The notes below the pieces were generated by a model. The model was not told the origin of the DNA, did no database searches, and worked only from the letters and a program-made list of their open reading frames with translations. Shown here piece by piece: positions 12,318 to 23,577 of a DNA stretch of 64,000 nt; position 1 is the first letter of the stretch, and each line of letters begins with the position of its first letter. The translations under genes were made by a program, and so were the position numbers. This DNA comes from Symsagittifera roscoffensis (lineage: Eukaryota; Xenacoelomorpha; Acoela; Convolutidae), in assembly GCF_963678635.1 (NCBI RefSeq), contig NC_087066.1, positions 34,539,301 to 34,603,300 of the forward strand, written 5' to 3'.

Positions 12318-13171
12318 TGTAACATTCGCCCAAATACTACACAGCGACGGAGCGTAGAAAAAGTACCTATTAACGACTGGCAGGCGTCAGTTACCTTAAT
12401 CCTACTCGTTTTTCACCATCTCGACCTTGCCAGTTGATTTTCTGGTCTGTTTAGGGCTAAGTAAAAAGGTACTATTTTTTGGCCATCAGTCAAACGACTT
12501 TTGATCAGCTTTCGTTTACATGCGAACACAACCACATAGCTGAGTCTCGGATCCTCAGACTACGTGATTGCCATTAAAAACACGGCTCGAACAACCTATT
12601 TTAATGATTTTTGTGTGACAGTTCTATATTAAATCCATTGGTGATGGATTGACCCTTTCCTCTTTCTAGCTACTCATATTCTAAAATATCAAATAATACC
12701 GGTGTTAATTCAAAGTTTCACGACATCCAAGTAGCTACGAAGTCAGTTCTATATAGTCCCTTTACATACAACAGTCTCTGGGGGACCAAGCTTGCGCTCC
12801 CGTAATCTTCCTGATATAATGTTCTTATCTCTCCAAATTTGTGGCACGGGAGGGTTCCGTGGAATATTCCTTCCCCACTGAAGCTTCCTTCTCCACTAAT
12901 ATCCACTGCTAAGGTTCTTATCGTGTGTTGTTGCCACGATAAGAGGCTTCGTGTTTCTCGTCTCTTGTGCGACCGTTTTCCACAATATTTGTCGTTGTTC
13001 TGTTTTTTCGTCCCTTTCAATCTCAGAATTATTCACTCTTCAATCGAAATTTTAAAAATAAAAATTCTAGAACACTCCTACCCTCCTTCGCAATAATTTT
13101 TCTAAGGCCTTTATTCGTTTTCTTTCGTGTCGCCGGAAGGTTGCGCTGTGCCAATCCGGCAGAATGGCACA
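12318..13171 (-). repeat. 3' LTR of the giant element
   Basis: 854 bp, direct-repeat partner of 35376-36258. It starts TGTAACATTCGCC and ends GAATGGCACA on the + strand. Relative to the other LTR it lacks a block of about 25 bp near 13018 and shows about 4% mismatches. A minus-strand AATAAA lies at 13110-13115. Confidence 0.95.
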
Positions 13172-13215
13172 TACTCCCCGGACAAGTCCCCATCAATGTC
13201 CCTATTGATCGCATA
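13172..13215 (-). promoter_or_regulatory. Polypurine-tract candidate with conserved flank
   Basis: On the minus strand, GGGGACTTGTCCGGGGAGTA lies immediately 5' of the 3' LTR. That is where plus-strand synthesis of an LTR element is primed. Its G-rich core and about 38 bp of flanking sequence recur at 23680-23712, inside the end of pol. Confidence 0.55.
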
Positions 13216-13946
13216 ACACCGGGTTATCGTCAAGTAGTGTTCCAGTTCTCTGTAATCAATCTTACAAATAGCATAAGAAAATGAAATTTATCTACTCCAC
13301 CTCAACTCACTAGGTGCTCACAAATGGCATCATACTAGATCTCACTGCCTTTCAACATTTTCACAAAATTTGCACCATGAGGAGTGTCCTAGATAAAATT
13401 TCTTTTCTGACTACTTACGTCATCTTGCCATAAAACTTCTTTTCGCTCTTTGTGATTAAAAAGTTGGGACGTGGCACGGCCACCCACCCGTTAAAATTAA
13501 CTTAACGTCACTCACCAAGTATAATCAGTTATTTATGCAGTCCTTTCAATATTAAAACTAAAAAACTCTGTGGCTAGGAAGTTTATTGAATTACTCACCC
13601 TTTCCGAGCGAGTTTACCCAAACTTACCATGCCGCCACACAGTGAAATTGTGTCTTACACAGGTTAAAAACTTCAGTCGTGTTTAAATAGGTAAATATAC
13701 TCACCTATGTTCTATATATATACATAAGTAGTATAACTAAAATTCTCTTTCAACAATTTTAACAATTGTAACAATTTTCAAAATTCGGTTTGACCAAACT
13801 AAATCAAAACAAAAAGTTTAACAAGTTCAATAATCAAATTTGGTTGATTGGTTTAAGTTTTAACACACAAAGACAATTAAGTTTTTTTTTCTCCTTCTCT
13901 TCTTTTCTTGCTCACGTCTTCACCTGTCCTTTTCGTTCCATCATCT
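13216..13946 (-). other. 3' noncoding region of the giant element
   Basis: AT-rich, without a convincing reading frame, between the end of ORF-Y and the polypurine-tract candidate. No second domain, tRNA or repeat was recognised. Confidence 0.5.
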
Positions 13947-16900
13947 TCATTCCATTGCTTCTCCATCCTGATCTTCAGCTTCGCTGTCTTCTATGACTTT
14001 CTCCAGCATGTCCATGGAGTTGCGGGCCGTGCCCCAACTCTCCTGTTCCAACAGCCTCGGTTTGCAACAAGGTAGCAGGTCCACATTCACCTTTTGCTCC
14101 TGGTTCCTTCAAAAGCTGTTGTGAAGACATAGGCTCACATTTCGTTCTAGGTCAGCTCTTAAGACCTCTTTCTTCTCATCTTCAGTTACACAAGGCGCTC
14201 ATCACTGCACGGAACCAAGGTATCAATCTTTGCCTTGACCGTATTCTTTCAATGGCTTTGGGTATTCTCAGAACCTTGCAGGTGGTTCTGAAAAGATCCA
14301 ATTCACGGCTCATCTTCACGTTGCTCAGCTGCTCAGGAGTCGGCACGGCCGTATCCTGTTCACTTGTGTCCGCGTTAGCCTCCAATCATCTCACTGCCAG
14401 CATGGCACTAACCACCACGATTGACACCTGTTGATTCTGATCGGGCAACCCCGTAGAGTATAACTCCTCCACGTCCCATACTAGCATCAGATTCCCGCGT
14501 TTGGGGTACCACAACGTCTGCGCCAAGCAGTGGCAAGGATACTCCCCTTGAGTTCTCACTATGTTCCCTCGGGTACGATACCCTGAGGCTCCCAGCAACG
14601 GTTCCACCTCCATCAGAGTTCTTTGTATATCGTCTTTCTCTTCTATGGTGGGGAATTCAGTGGGTAACGCTCCACTCGCTTTCTGCTTCTGGAACTCACT
14701 CACATTACATTCGTTCAATCTCAGAAACTCTTCACCCACTACGTCTTGCAACTCGCCTTCAGATCTCTTCGGGACTGCCCGAAAGATCTTCGCCAACAAA
14801 TCATATGAGCTCTCCGACATTCTGGCCAACCTTACGCACTTTGGTACAGAGAAAAGTTGGTCAATCAACACCTGTTGCGTCCTCGCATCCATCACCACCA
14901 TGTGCCTAGGATACCTACTATTGCAATATGGCGCGGAGCTTGAACCCACCAGATATTTTGAACCAGTAGGTTTATGATAGGCTTCACTATCCTTCAGATT
15001 CATTTCGTTTTCCAGAGCTTCTCGCCAGCCTCCGATCTTCTGCTCTGTCTGCAATGCTCCAGGGAATACTTCCACGCTGAGGGACGTCACTAGCTCATGG
15101 GCACGCTCCAGGCGCTCAAGTGATTCTATCGAACTCGTCATGCTACAAAATCCCAAGGTTGTGGTCAAGTTTACATCCGTCACCCCATGACAGTCCGCGA
15201 CCAACTCCATGCCACTCTTATCCGACATGCTCAATCTTCCGTACAATCGCGCCAGTTGTCGATGCTGCTCGCTCACCGTAATCAGGCAGTGTCCCAAGTT
15301 GCAAACATGTCCTTCCATCCCACTATGTTGAGCCAAGCATGTGCCTTGCTTCAACCAATTGCTCGATGGACTTTCCTCGGATAGCTCCGTGGATTGGTTG
15401 CTCTTCCGCTTCGTCAACCTCATGGCCAGCAGATGGTGTATCATGGCCAGATCATGTAGACTCGCGTCATCATCCAGGTCTAACGTGATATCCGCCGTCA
15501 TGTCCCAGATTAAACCGGCGTTAGGATGAGGACACCAAGAAGGCTTCATGAGTACCCACATCGTTACTAGACTGGTTTTCAAGGGACCGTCCCAAGAACC
15601 ACAATCAAAACTCACTTGCCCTTTTAGCTCGGGAACCGAGGGTTCGACCACTCGTTCTTCCAAGATAATTCCCAGCTTGGGTTGTTCCACCATCAGCATT
15701 CCAGTTTCTTTAATCCGTTCAACCTAGAAATTGAGCACTATGACTTGCTCATAGTGGAAGTACGCTTCCCTGGCTTCTTCATTCACGAAGGGATTATACG
15801 CCATCCCCGGTATACCAGACACATATTGGAACGACTTAAGTTTCCCTAGTGTTGCAAAGTCTTTTTGCCCCCTGACTGCTTCAATCAACTCCCGGTTCAC
15901 TTTCAATTCTTTGTTGGAATATCTTCTCACTTCTTCCAACTTGCGATAGCTCTCCATGTCATTCGACTCCCTATTTGGTACAGTCAACGGCATATCCTGA
16001 TATAGTTCCAGGAGTGCCCTAAGGAAGTTTCTTTCGCAATCAACTCCCTTTTGCCGAATGATCTTTATGCATTCTCCCAAAACAGGAGTGGTGATACGAT
16101 CCACCACGAACCTGACAAAGCAAAGGGCATCCTTACGCTTAGCCCATGATATCGCAGAATCGTCTTTTGAAACCAACGCTCGCAGAGCTTCCATCAACTC
16201 CAGCTCCTGTTCCCGTGATTTCGAATCATTACTGGCTTCACATTCCGCCTTCTTGATGCCCATCAAGCACCAAGCCAACCGTACTTGCAGATCAGTTCTC
16301 GTGCACGGATGAGCCAGGTACACTGCCACCGTCACAGGTGCATGCATCGTCTCGTCGAAGTATCTCTGGAGGGCAGCGCTCCAAGAAATTTCTAACAGTT
16401 TTTCCAATCCGATTTCGTTCGCTTCCGAGGACATTACCGTGCCGTATTCTTTCCGATTTAAGTTAGAATGCTCCGTAAGCCCTTTCAGATATTCCTGCAT
16501 GGCTCGCTTCTCGCTCCAAGCCATCAGGTGCCCTCTCGCGGAGTTCCTCGCTTTCAACATCTCCACATAACCCCCTATTGGATCTCCCATTTGGACCGAT
16601 TCCGGCACAGTGACTCGACTGTACTCGACCACGTCGAGTTGTCCTTCCAGTTTCAACTTGGCCATGTTGGTTCGCGAGGGCCTGTAATCTTCAAGTCCGC
16701 CAGATCCACACTGACTGATGATCTCCATCTCTAGCTTAGTGTCTGCCAGGTTTCGTGCTGTTTTCTTTGATTTCATGGCTGTCGTGGTCAGACGTACCAA
16801 GAGCATAGGGGGTATCAGATTCTCTTTTTCTCCCCCGGTCAGTGTCGCACCATCTCCTTGCCCGCTCTCGCCTGAACGACCTGCGCTCGTCAGAGAGGCC

Positions 16901-18198
16901 ACCACTGCGCCGTCTTTCGACTTCACCACTCTCGGGTTCACGGCTCGACATCCTGTCTTCCCTTTTAGTCGCTTCAGCCCCTTTCTGGCTCGTCTAACGG
17001 GTAATTTCTTTGTGACCTGCTGATCATCGGCACTGTCTTCTGTATCTGACTCGGTCAGAACATCCGACTCCATGGAGTTCACTATTTTCTCCAAGACCTC
17101 ACGCATGATGGGTTGGTTCAATCCCACCTTCATTATGGACTGCGTCCCATATCGTCGTATCACGTCCCATGACTTTTCCATGAAGTTCACTCGGCTCCAG
17201 GTTGCCCCTGCCTTGCCTTCTAGTTCACTTTGATATCTCTCCCATTCCTCTTCCGGTAGCGTACTCAGGAAGGATACCCTCATTGACTCTTCAATTTTTC
17301 TCCTCCTCGGTGACTCATGGAGCAATCTTCGCGGATCCCTGCTTCGGCACTCTCTCGCCTGACTTATTAGGTCCATCGGGGATAAGTCGACCGACGCCTC
17401 CTTTGTAGGGGACATGAATGACGATGGCGTCATCAGCAATAGACTCCCATCGACTTCCCCATCGTCGTCTTCACTGAACCTGTATTCTAGTAAGTCTCTC
17501 TCCAACGCTCCTAGATCCGTCTCACCCGGTTTTCCCGTCTTTCCCTCGATGTGGTTATCGTTATCGTCCTGATCCATCAATTCATCATCATCTGCATCAG
17601 GTTTTGGCTTGGGTCCTGAGGGGCCTTGTCGTGTGTCTATGCCCGAGTCCGGCCGCGCCGGTACGGTCATGTCTCCTGCGTGATAAAACAATTCATCATT
17701 CACCAGGAATTCTACAGACTCCTCGCCATGTGGTGCCAGGTCCTCTATCGTTATGTATGAGCCTCCTCTGCTCTCCTTTGCCACTTCCAGCATCACTACT
17801 TTCACTTCTCCTGACCACTTCAGTCTTGATAAGTCATCTGTGGGAGTATACACCTCGTTCTACATTTCAGCCGAGACCTCTGGTCTCCTGGAAAGTAGTG
17901 CCTTGATCTTTTTCCTACTCCAAGCATCAGGAAATGAGAAGTCAAACGTGTGCTCGGCTGCAACATTTCAGCTGATGAAGCGCGGCTCCATCCCTTCACT
18001 CCACTTCAGCATTCTCTTCTCTGCATCACGAGCTGCTCCGATGCGAGGGGCAATGACGGGAGATGTGACTCCCAACAACATCCTCCTTATCGGTGGATAT
18101 CGAGGGCATTGGTCCGGCAGCGGCCTGGACCCGGAAAGTCACGCTTGCTGGTTCTCTTTCGCGTGTGCGTAGGCTTCTGGCAAGAGTGGGACTCTCAT
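13947..18198 (-). pseudogene. ORF-Y: ~1,400-codon unknown protein with in-frame stops
   Basis: Start ATG at 18198-18196, overlapping the stop of ORF-X as ATGA. One frame runs to about 14195 and is interrupted only by TGA (18139), TGA (17968), TAG (17860), TAG (15724) and TGA (14386). A frame change near 14195 and a TGA at 14109 follow, and the last acidic segment ends at 13947. The conceptual product has an N-terminal third rich in Asp/Glu, a basic stretch (RRARKGLKRLKGK) near 16980 and then a mainly globular, helix-rich remainder. I see no signal peptide, membrane segment, furin-like site or coiled-coil fusion region, so nothing supports an envelope. I do not recognise the family. The retained frame over four kilobases shows it was a real gene. 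Whether it is capsid-associated, regulatory or something else cannot be said. Confidence 0.7.
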
Positions 18199-19376
18199 TG
18201 CCGCTCCTGTATCTTCCTTACTGGTCTCAGATTCCATAGCTTCGGGTTAAACTGGATGTGGGCAAGGTCCTCACGGCCCATTCGGCACTTGAAGTGGTTG
18301 TTGAAATCCATCAACACCCATCCTGGCTCCGCTATTCTTCCGAACAGCCTATCGTCGCTTGCCAGCCCTCTCAACTCCCTCTGCTCTACCCAATTCAGCA
18401 CGGAACAGTCCACGACTGAGACCAGGTTGACATACAATACAGAAGTCCTGTATGCCTTGACTTGCACGACCGGGAACGCGAAAGACATCACCGGTCCATA
18501 CACCACCGTGACAAATTCCCGCGGTCCGTGAATCAGGGCCAACGGATGGATCCGCATCATGACAGCCAAATCTGTCAGCAAGGGCATGCCACAATACTAA
18601 TTCCACTCACCCGCATCCCTCGCCACCTTATCTTCTCCTGTGACGCTTCTGTTCTGTTGCAAGAGATATTGGAGCAGGAGAGTCCTCCAGTCTTTCATCT
18701 TCCTGAGCGAGGCGGTTTCCAACTGCGCGTTGAACTCACGACTTGTTCCCTGGAGTTGTTCAGGGTAACGCAACAGCACAAGCAAATTACCCAGTCGACC
18801 GTAGGTCATGGCAATCAGAGTCAGGAGTCCATCCAATCTCAAATCTGCCAACGCTTGGGTGAAGAGGTTCGCCGGTCCCTTCACGAAATTTTCATGACCA
18901 AATGTCACGTATAGGGCTAATATCAGGCCAATCGACAACTTCCTGATGTCCTTGACGAAACTCGCGATCAGGTTCCGAGATGCCCTCGGATAGCACGTCG
19001 ACAGGAAGGATGGCGTCCATCCCACTCCCATTCCACCCAAGATGGCATCCGATCGTTCATACTGTGCCCTCGTGGCTAGCACGTCAGCTTGGAACTTGTC
19101 CAGCGACATCGTGTTTACGTCCTGCATCAATTTCAACATCATACCCCCAGCTAACTCCCGGGCATCAAACAAGTTCTTCAGATACACGTGTATATTTTTG
19201 ATCACTGCCGGCGCATGCTCGAACTCGTCCTCACCCAAGGTGCACAGCCTTGGTGACAAGTAGAACCATACGTTGTTGGGCGGCTTCGTGCACAAAGCCA
19301 TTGCCATGCGATCTTCTTCCGCTGATGCCATGTTTTTCCTGACTGTTCTTCCCTGCTCATTCTCTGCATGATCCAT
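18195..19376 (-). pseudogene. ORF-X: ~390-residue unknown protein, one in-frame TAG
   Basis: ATG at 19376-19374, 19 nt after the stop of the SGNH gene. It is open for 259 codons to a TAG at 18597-18599, then open in the same frame for a further 130-odd codons to TGA at 18195-18197. That stop overlaps the ORF-Y start. The product is probably mostly alpha-helical, with hydrophobic helices around RKLSIGLILALYVTFGHENF (near 18900) and LDGLLTLIAMTYGRLGNLLVLL (shown only in part by position, about 18770-18835). These could be amphipathic core helices or membrane-associated. I do not recognise a family. Tight packing with its neighbours suggests one polycistronic transcript or coupled translation. 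Confidence 0.65.
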
Positions 19377-19395
19377 CTGTCTGAACCAGAGAACA

Positions 19396-22300
19396 TCAGC
19401 CCCCTGGTCTTAACTTCAGCAATCTGGCAAAGTTGGACAGCTCCAACCCCAGAACCTCATCTAGCACCAACCGAGTTGTGCTACAATCTTTGAGTCCCTG
19501 TATGGCATTGGAAATGTCACCCCAATCGGCAGGAAGCTGAGATCGGGATGGGTAGTAATTGTCTGGATCTACCACTCTGTTCGGGGCAGGAATTATCACG
19601 TTGAACCGTCCCTCTGCTATCGTTGTGACCATCGTGTACACAAACTGAAGGGGTTCTGGCAATGCAGCGTACCCTGGTGACAACACAAAGACCACCTTCA
19701 CTACATTTTGTGTGAAACGTTGTTTTGCTGCTGCTTCTACCTCAGCCATCGCCGAGAGAAATGTCATTATCGCCTCCCCTATGACCTCGTTGCTCGGGAT
19801 CGACCCATCCGTCAGACGTGTCAACAAGCTCCTGCTTTGCAGATGATCATTTGAGCCTGCAACCACTATCACCTGCGGCTCCATGCTGACCACCCTTCGC
19901 ACATTTATCATCATGCCTATTGCCTGTCCCCAGTCCAATTTAGGCGCCCTCAAGAAAATCACGTCGGGCCAAAAGAGAGAACGGGGCGTATAGAGATAAT
20001 CGGACCTGGCCAAAATCAGATACTTGGCAGCTTTCATATCTAAGCGATCAAAAGCGGCAAACAGGCCGTCGCCTACTGGGGCCTTCAGTTTCCCATATCT
20101 CTTGTCATCTCCATCCACCGTGGTCGTTCGGGGGTAGTCCCTCGAATATTCGCCAGGTGTCTGACCGGGTGGTTTAGCAAACTGCCTGTACATCTTGTGA
20201 TGTTTGTTATTAGGCTTGTTATCTGCCTGAAACTTTCCCCTGCGAGCAGGTGGCGTCAGTTCCCGGGCTCTCTGTCGGACGTCCGTAAGAGACCGGGTAT
20301 TCAAAGGTCCAAAGTTATTGTCCTGAGGCAATCCATTCAAGTCTGCGTGCCGGAGCGTAGTCGTGGAGCTGAACTGCTCCTGCTCCGCTAGCAGCCAATC
20401 CACGCCCGGTATCCGAGATAGTCGCGACACTGTGGGACTTTCTCCGCCAATCATTTTCATTGCGTCCTCCCGACACGTCAAGGTATTCATGTTCAACTTC
20501 GTTGACATGTCCGTCTTGTACTGTCCCCAATAACTAGGGTCTGATCGGTTCCAAAGCAGCACGCTGCCTGGTTCAACTCCCTCCGCTGGCACGGCGCTCG
20601 TAGACGGTCCGGCTGCTGAAGCAGGGTTTGCCATGGCCGGCGGGTCGTTCCTCCTAGACACGGTCTGGGAGTTATTCCTGTTCTGATCAACTGATCTCCC
20701 GAGTCGGCTTTCAAGCGGTTGTGTTCTGGGAGGAGGAGCCGTCCCTAGCCTCTCTCTTACGTTTGAGCTCGGAGCGACGGGTGCAGCTGCAGCCGTCTCC
20801 ATCGCCAAGGGCCCTAGGCGGTTGACGAGGGATTCGGGCACGCTTGCCCTTATTCTATCTCCTCCGGTCGAGCTGGTCCGAGCCAGAGAACTGGTCGCCC
20901 TCGACTCTTGCTCCACTTCCCTCAATTGCGTCTGAAATACATCATGGACCCAGTGTCTCCCTCGTTGGGTGTTGAAATGTATTCCATCTCTGGTAAGCGC
21001 GATGTGATCAATCATGCGCAGCATGTTTTCGAGATCCAGAAGTCGCAGCTCGCCAGGGTTGTTTCTCACCAGACTGCGGATCATTTCGTTCCACCGTGTC
21101 ACATTACCATTCATGAAATCTGCCACTGTGGTGCCCACCAGCGGGTTTTGTGGTATCGTGCACAGCACTACAAGCCTGGGCCCGTACTTTTCCTTTAGTT
21201 CGTTCAAGAGGCATACCAATAGAGGCTCCCACTTGCTCCCCGGAGTCACTGGGGCTCTCGAGACGTCGTTGGTTCCCAGCATTATTACCAGTGTATCCAG
21301 GTGATCTTCACTCTGGAATTCCATAATCTTGATGACTTGAGCCACTGAGGCTCCTCCAAAGGACAGAATGGTAGTCTGACCATAGACGAAGATCTCATTC
21401 AGATCCCTCACCAAACTGTCTCCTATGATCAAGTGGCGACTCCCTGGGAGAATTACCTGGTCGCTCGGTGCGGGGTTCCAGCTCATGTCATTCAGGCAGG
21501 CTCGAGGATGCTCCGCGGCCACTTGCGTGAACTGGTGACGTGCCATCAGATTCTTCCTAATGTCTACCATGCGGAACTTTTGAAAGGTTCCGCCATGCGC
21601 AGTACCCGAGGACGCTACAGTGCGGGGTACTCGCTCCGAGCTATTGGATGAATGATCACGACGTTGGGAAGGAACGATCCTACCCAATGTCCGCCCAGTG
21701 GTTCTGTTGATCTCATCCATTGTTGCTCTGGCCATTTGGTTGAATGATTCTTGGAACTGAGGCGCGAGATAGGTGTCAGAAGGGTCTGGTATCGTGTTCC
21801 TCTGACTGGAAGCAGACTGTTGTGTCTGCTGAGGAGCCTCGGGCCCTCTCGATGCACACAGCTCCTGTACTCTTGTCCTGGGGCGTGTGTCGCTGGATCC
21901 CTCCGAGGATTTCATTGTCGCCAGAACTTCCTGTGACACTTGGCTCACCTTTGCCATATGCAGCTCCTTCAGGTGCTTTATTTCATCCTCCTTGTAGGCC
22001 ACCTGCAGATCTTCGTATTTCTTTTTCCATTCGTCTCTTTCTCGAGCTATTGCTCTAGACTCCTGGAGTTTGGCACACAGCTCGCTCTGGTCTCTCTCCT
22101 TCTTCTCCAATGTCTCAATCGTCTCCGACGTCTGGATCTCTATTTCACTCACCCTCACTCTCTTCAGAGGAGGAGCAGCTGTTGGAGAGTCGACTGAATG
22201 TGACGGGCCTGGCCCATCACGTTGTCTTTTCGCTCCGATGAGCGGCTGCGCAGGTGGGACCGGTAAGGGCATCTCACCTAGCCGGTGGTCCCTCTGTTCA

Positions 22301-22599
22301 CCTAATCCTGGCTCACGAGCCAGGTCGTGGCCAGACATTTCTCCACGCCGCCATCTCATCAGTCGGTTTCGACCTCTCTCGGCGTTCCCGGACTCACCGA
22401 AGGCCAACATCAACACGACTTCTGTAGGGCGATTCCCTCGACCCTCTCATCCTAATGCATTGAGGAGCGCGACCACAAACATCGCCAGCCCCGGGTCTTC
22501 TCTTGTAAAATCACAATCGATCAGCCGCTGATAGATCTCGTCTAGAGTCGCTCCTAGACTCGCTGAGAGGAATTCCATTAGTTCGTTCGTGTCACCCAT
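19396..22599 (-). pseudogene. SGNH/GDSL hydrolase protein of the retroelement (two domains), one in-frame TGA
   Basis: Frame from ATG 22599-22597 to the stop at 19396, about 1,067 codons, with a single TGA at 22447-22449 after codon 50. A predicted coiled coil lies at residues about 146-226. Next comes an SGNH hydrolase domain with block I IIGDSLVRDL (about residue 386, nucleophile Ser), block III GTND (about 441) and block V DGIHFN (about 537, catalytic Asp and His), so all four signature residues are present. A second, more divergent SGNH-like segment lies near residues 840-1010. It keeps VAGSND (about 906) but lacks GDS and DxxH. SGNH enzymes are esterases, lipases or acetylhydrolases. Such a domain is known in CR1 LINE ORF1, but I know of no standard LTR-element gene with it. 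Its cellular target is unknown. Confidence 0.8.
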
Positions 22600-23067
22600 T
22601 TCTTATCGTGTTGATTCTTGTTGTCGTGTACTTTCTTCCTGTCTCGTTTGATTCAATGAATTCAAAAAACAATTTCTGATCAATCAAGATCTAAAAAACA
22701 AGTCGCGACTTAAAACCATCATTTTTGGATTAAACATCATTCAACTCTTTAAAACTCTTCATTGAAATTCTCTTCTCAATTCTGATGTAAAAGTTTAGCA
22801 CCAAGGTGGATCGTCCATCTGTATCTGCGTCAGGGTAGCACAAATGAGCGCTGTCACCTTGATGACCTGGAGTACTCTAGGTCTTTTATGACACAAAACA
22901 TAAAACATATCATAACAATAACATAACACATAAACATCACACATCTGTATAATCAAATAAAAACATAATCCCTAATTTTGTACCTAAAACTTAATCCTAA
23001 TCTAGAATTTGACACTAATTCTTATCAATTAAACTTAATAAAAACCACTTATCGCCAAATGCAATTC
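22600..23067 (-). other. Intercistronic region upstream of the SGNH gene
   Basis: AT-rich, about 470 bp, with no reading frame of note. A subgenomic promoter or splice acceptor for the downstream genes would be expected here, but I cannot point to a specific site. Confidence 0.4.
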
Positions 23068-23577
23068 CTAGCATATGCTCAGATAGTATTTTTCATGTAG
23101 GTAAACCTCTATGTCAGTTTCTGAAAATATCACATGTACAAGTGCGTACAACTCTTTCGGATGTAGCTTTCCCCTATTAGGATCATATACTGGTAACGAG
23201 AGAGAGGTCACTCCTCTCTCAACCAAAAAATCCCCAAGTCGAGTCAAGGCCAATACCAAGCTCTCTGGATCTACGTGTTGCCTATCAGTGGCCTTGGTAA
23301 CCAGGAAACACAAATATTTCCCTGGTATCTGTAATGCAACAGGGGGCAGCGCTATCATCCCTCCCACACCAGGCCTCTGTTTCCATAAAAATTCGATGTT
23401 CTTATACTCTCTTTTAAAAACAGCCGCTAGTGTTGTTTTGAAGCTTACGTCCGCGGTTATCGCTATAGCGCACGTGCGTTCCGTGAGTATAAAATCGCTG
23501 TCCGTTATGACAATATTGTTTGAATAATGGTTCGGTAGGTCAAAATACGATTCAAAATTGGTCCAAAAGGTGGTTTT
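23068..23577 (-). pseudogene. Macro (ADP-ribose-binding)-like domain of the retroelement
   Basis: Minus-strand frame open from 23577 to the stop at 23068 (about 169 codons), overlapping the last 70 nt of pol in another frame. There is no ATG near its start, so it was either fused to pol through a frameshift or uses a non-AUG start. The segment FLVTKATDRQ...PESLVLALTRLGDF...VTSLSLPVYDP...KELYALVHVIFSETDIEVYLH follows, element by element, the C-terminal half of TARG1/OARD1-type macro domains (ITK, PT..L..AL..L, I.MP, V...I..VF..TDI.I.VY). The usual GCGLD loop is replaced by DPNRGKL, so classical de-ADP-ribosylation chemistry may be lost. Macro domains bind or remove ADP-ribose. The role here is unknown. 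Confidence 0.55.

Noticed and set aside
13110-13115. AATAAA in the LTR as the element's polyadenylation signal
   Set aside because: It lies only about 56 nt from the LTR start in element orientation, so its position relative to R is unclear; noted but not called.
13947-22599. Envelope gene in the giant element
   Set aside because: No signal peptide, furin-like site, fusion peptide or terminal membrane anchor was seen in any downstream frame.
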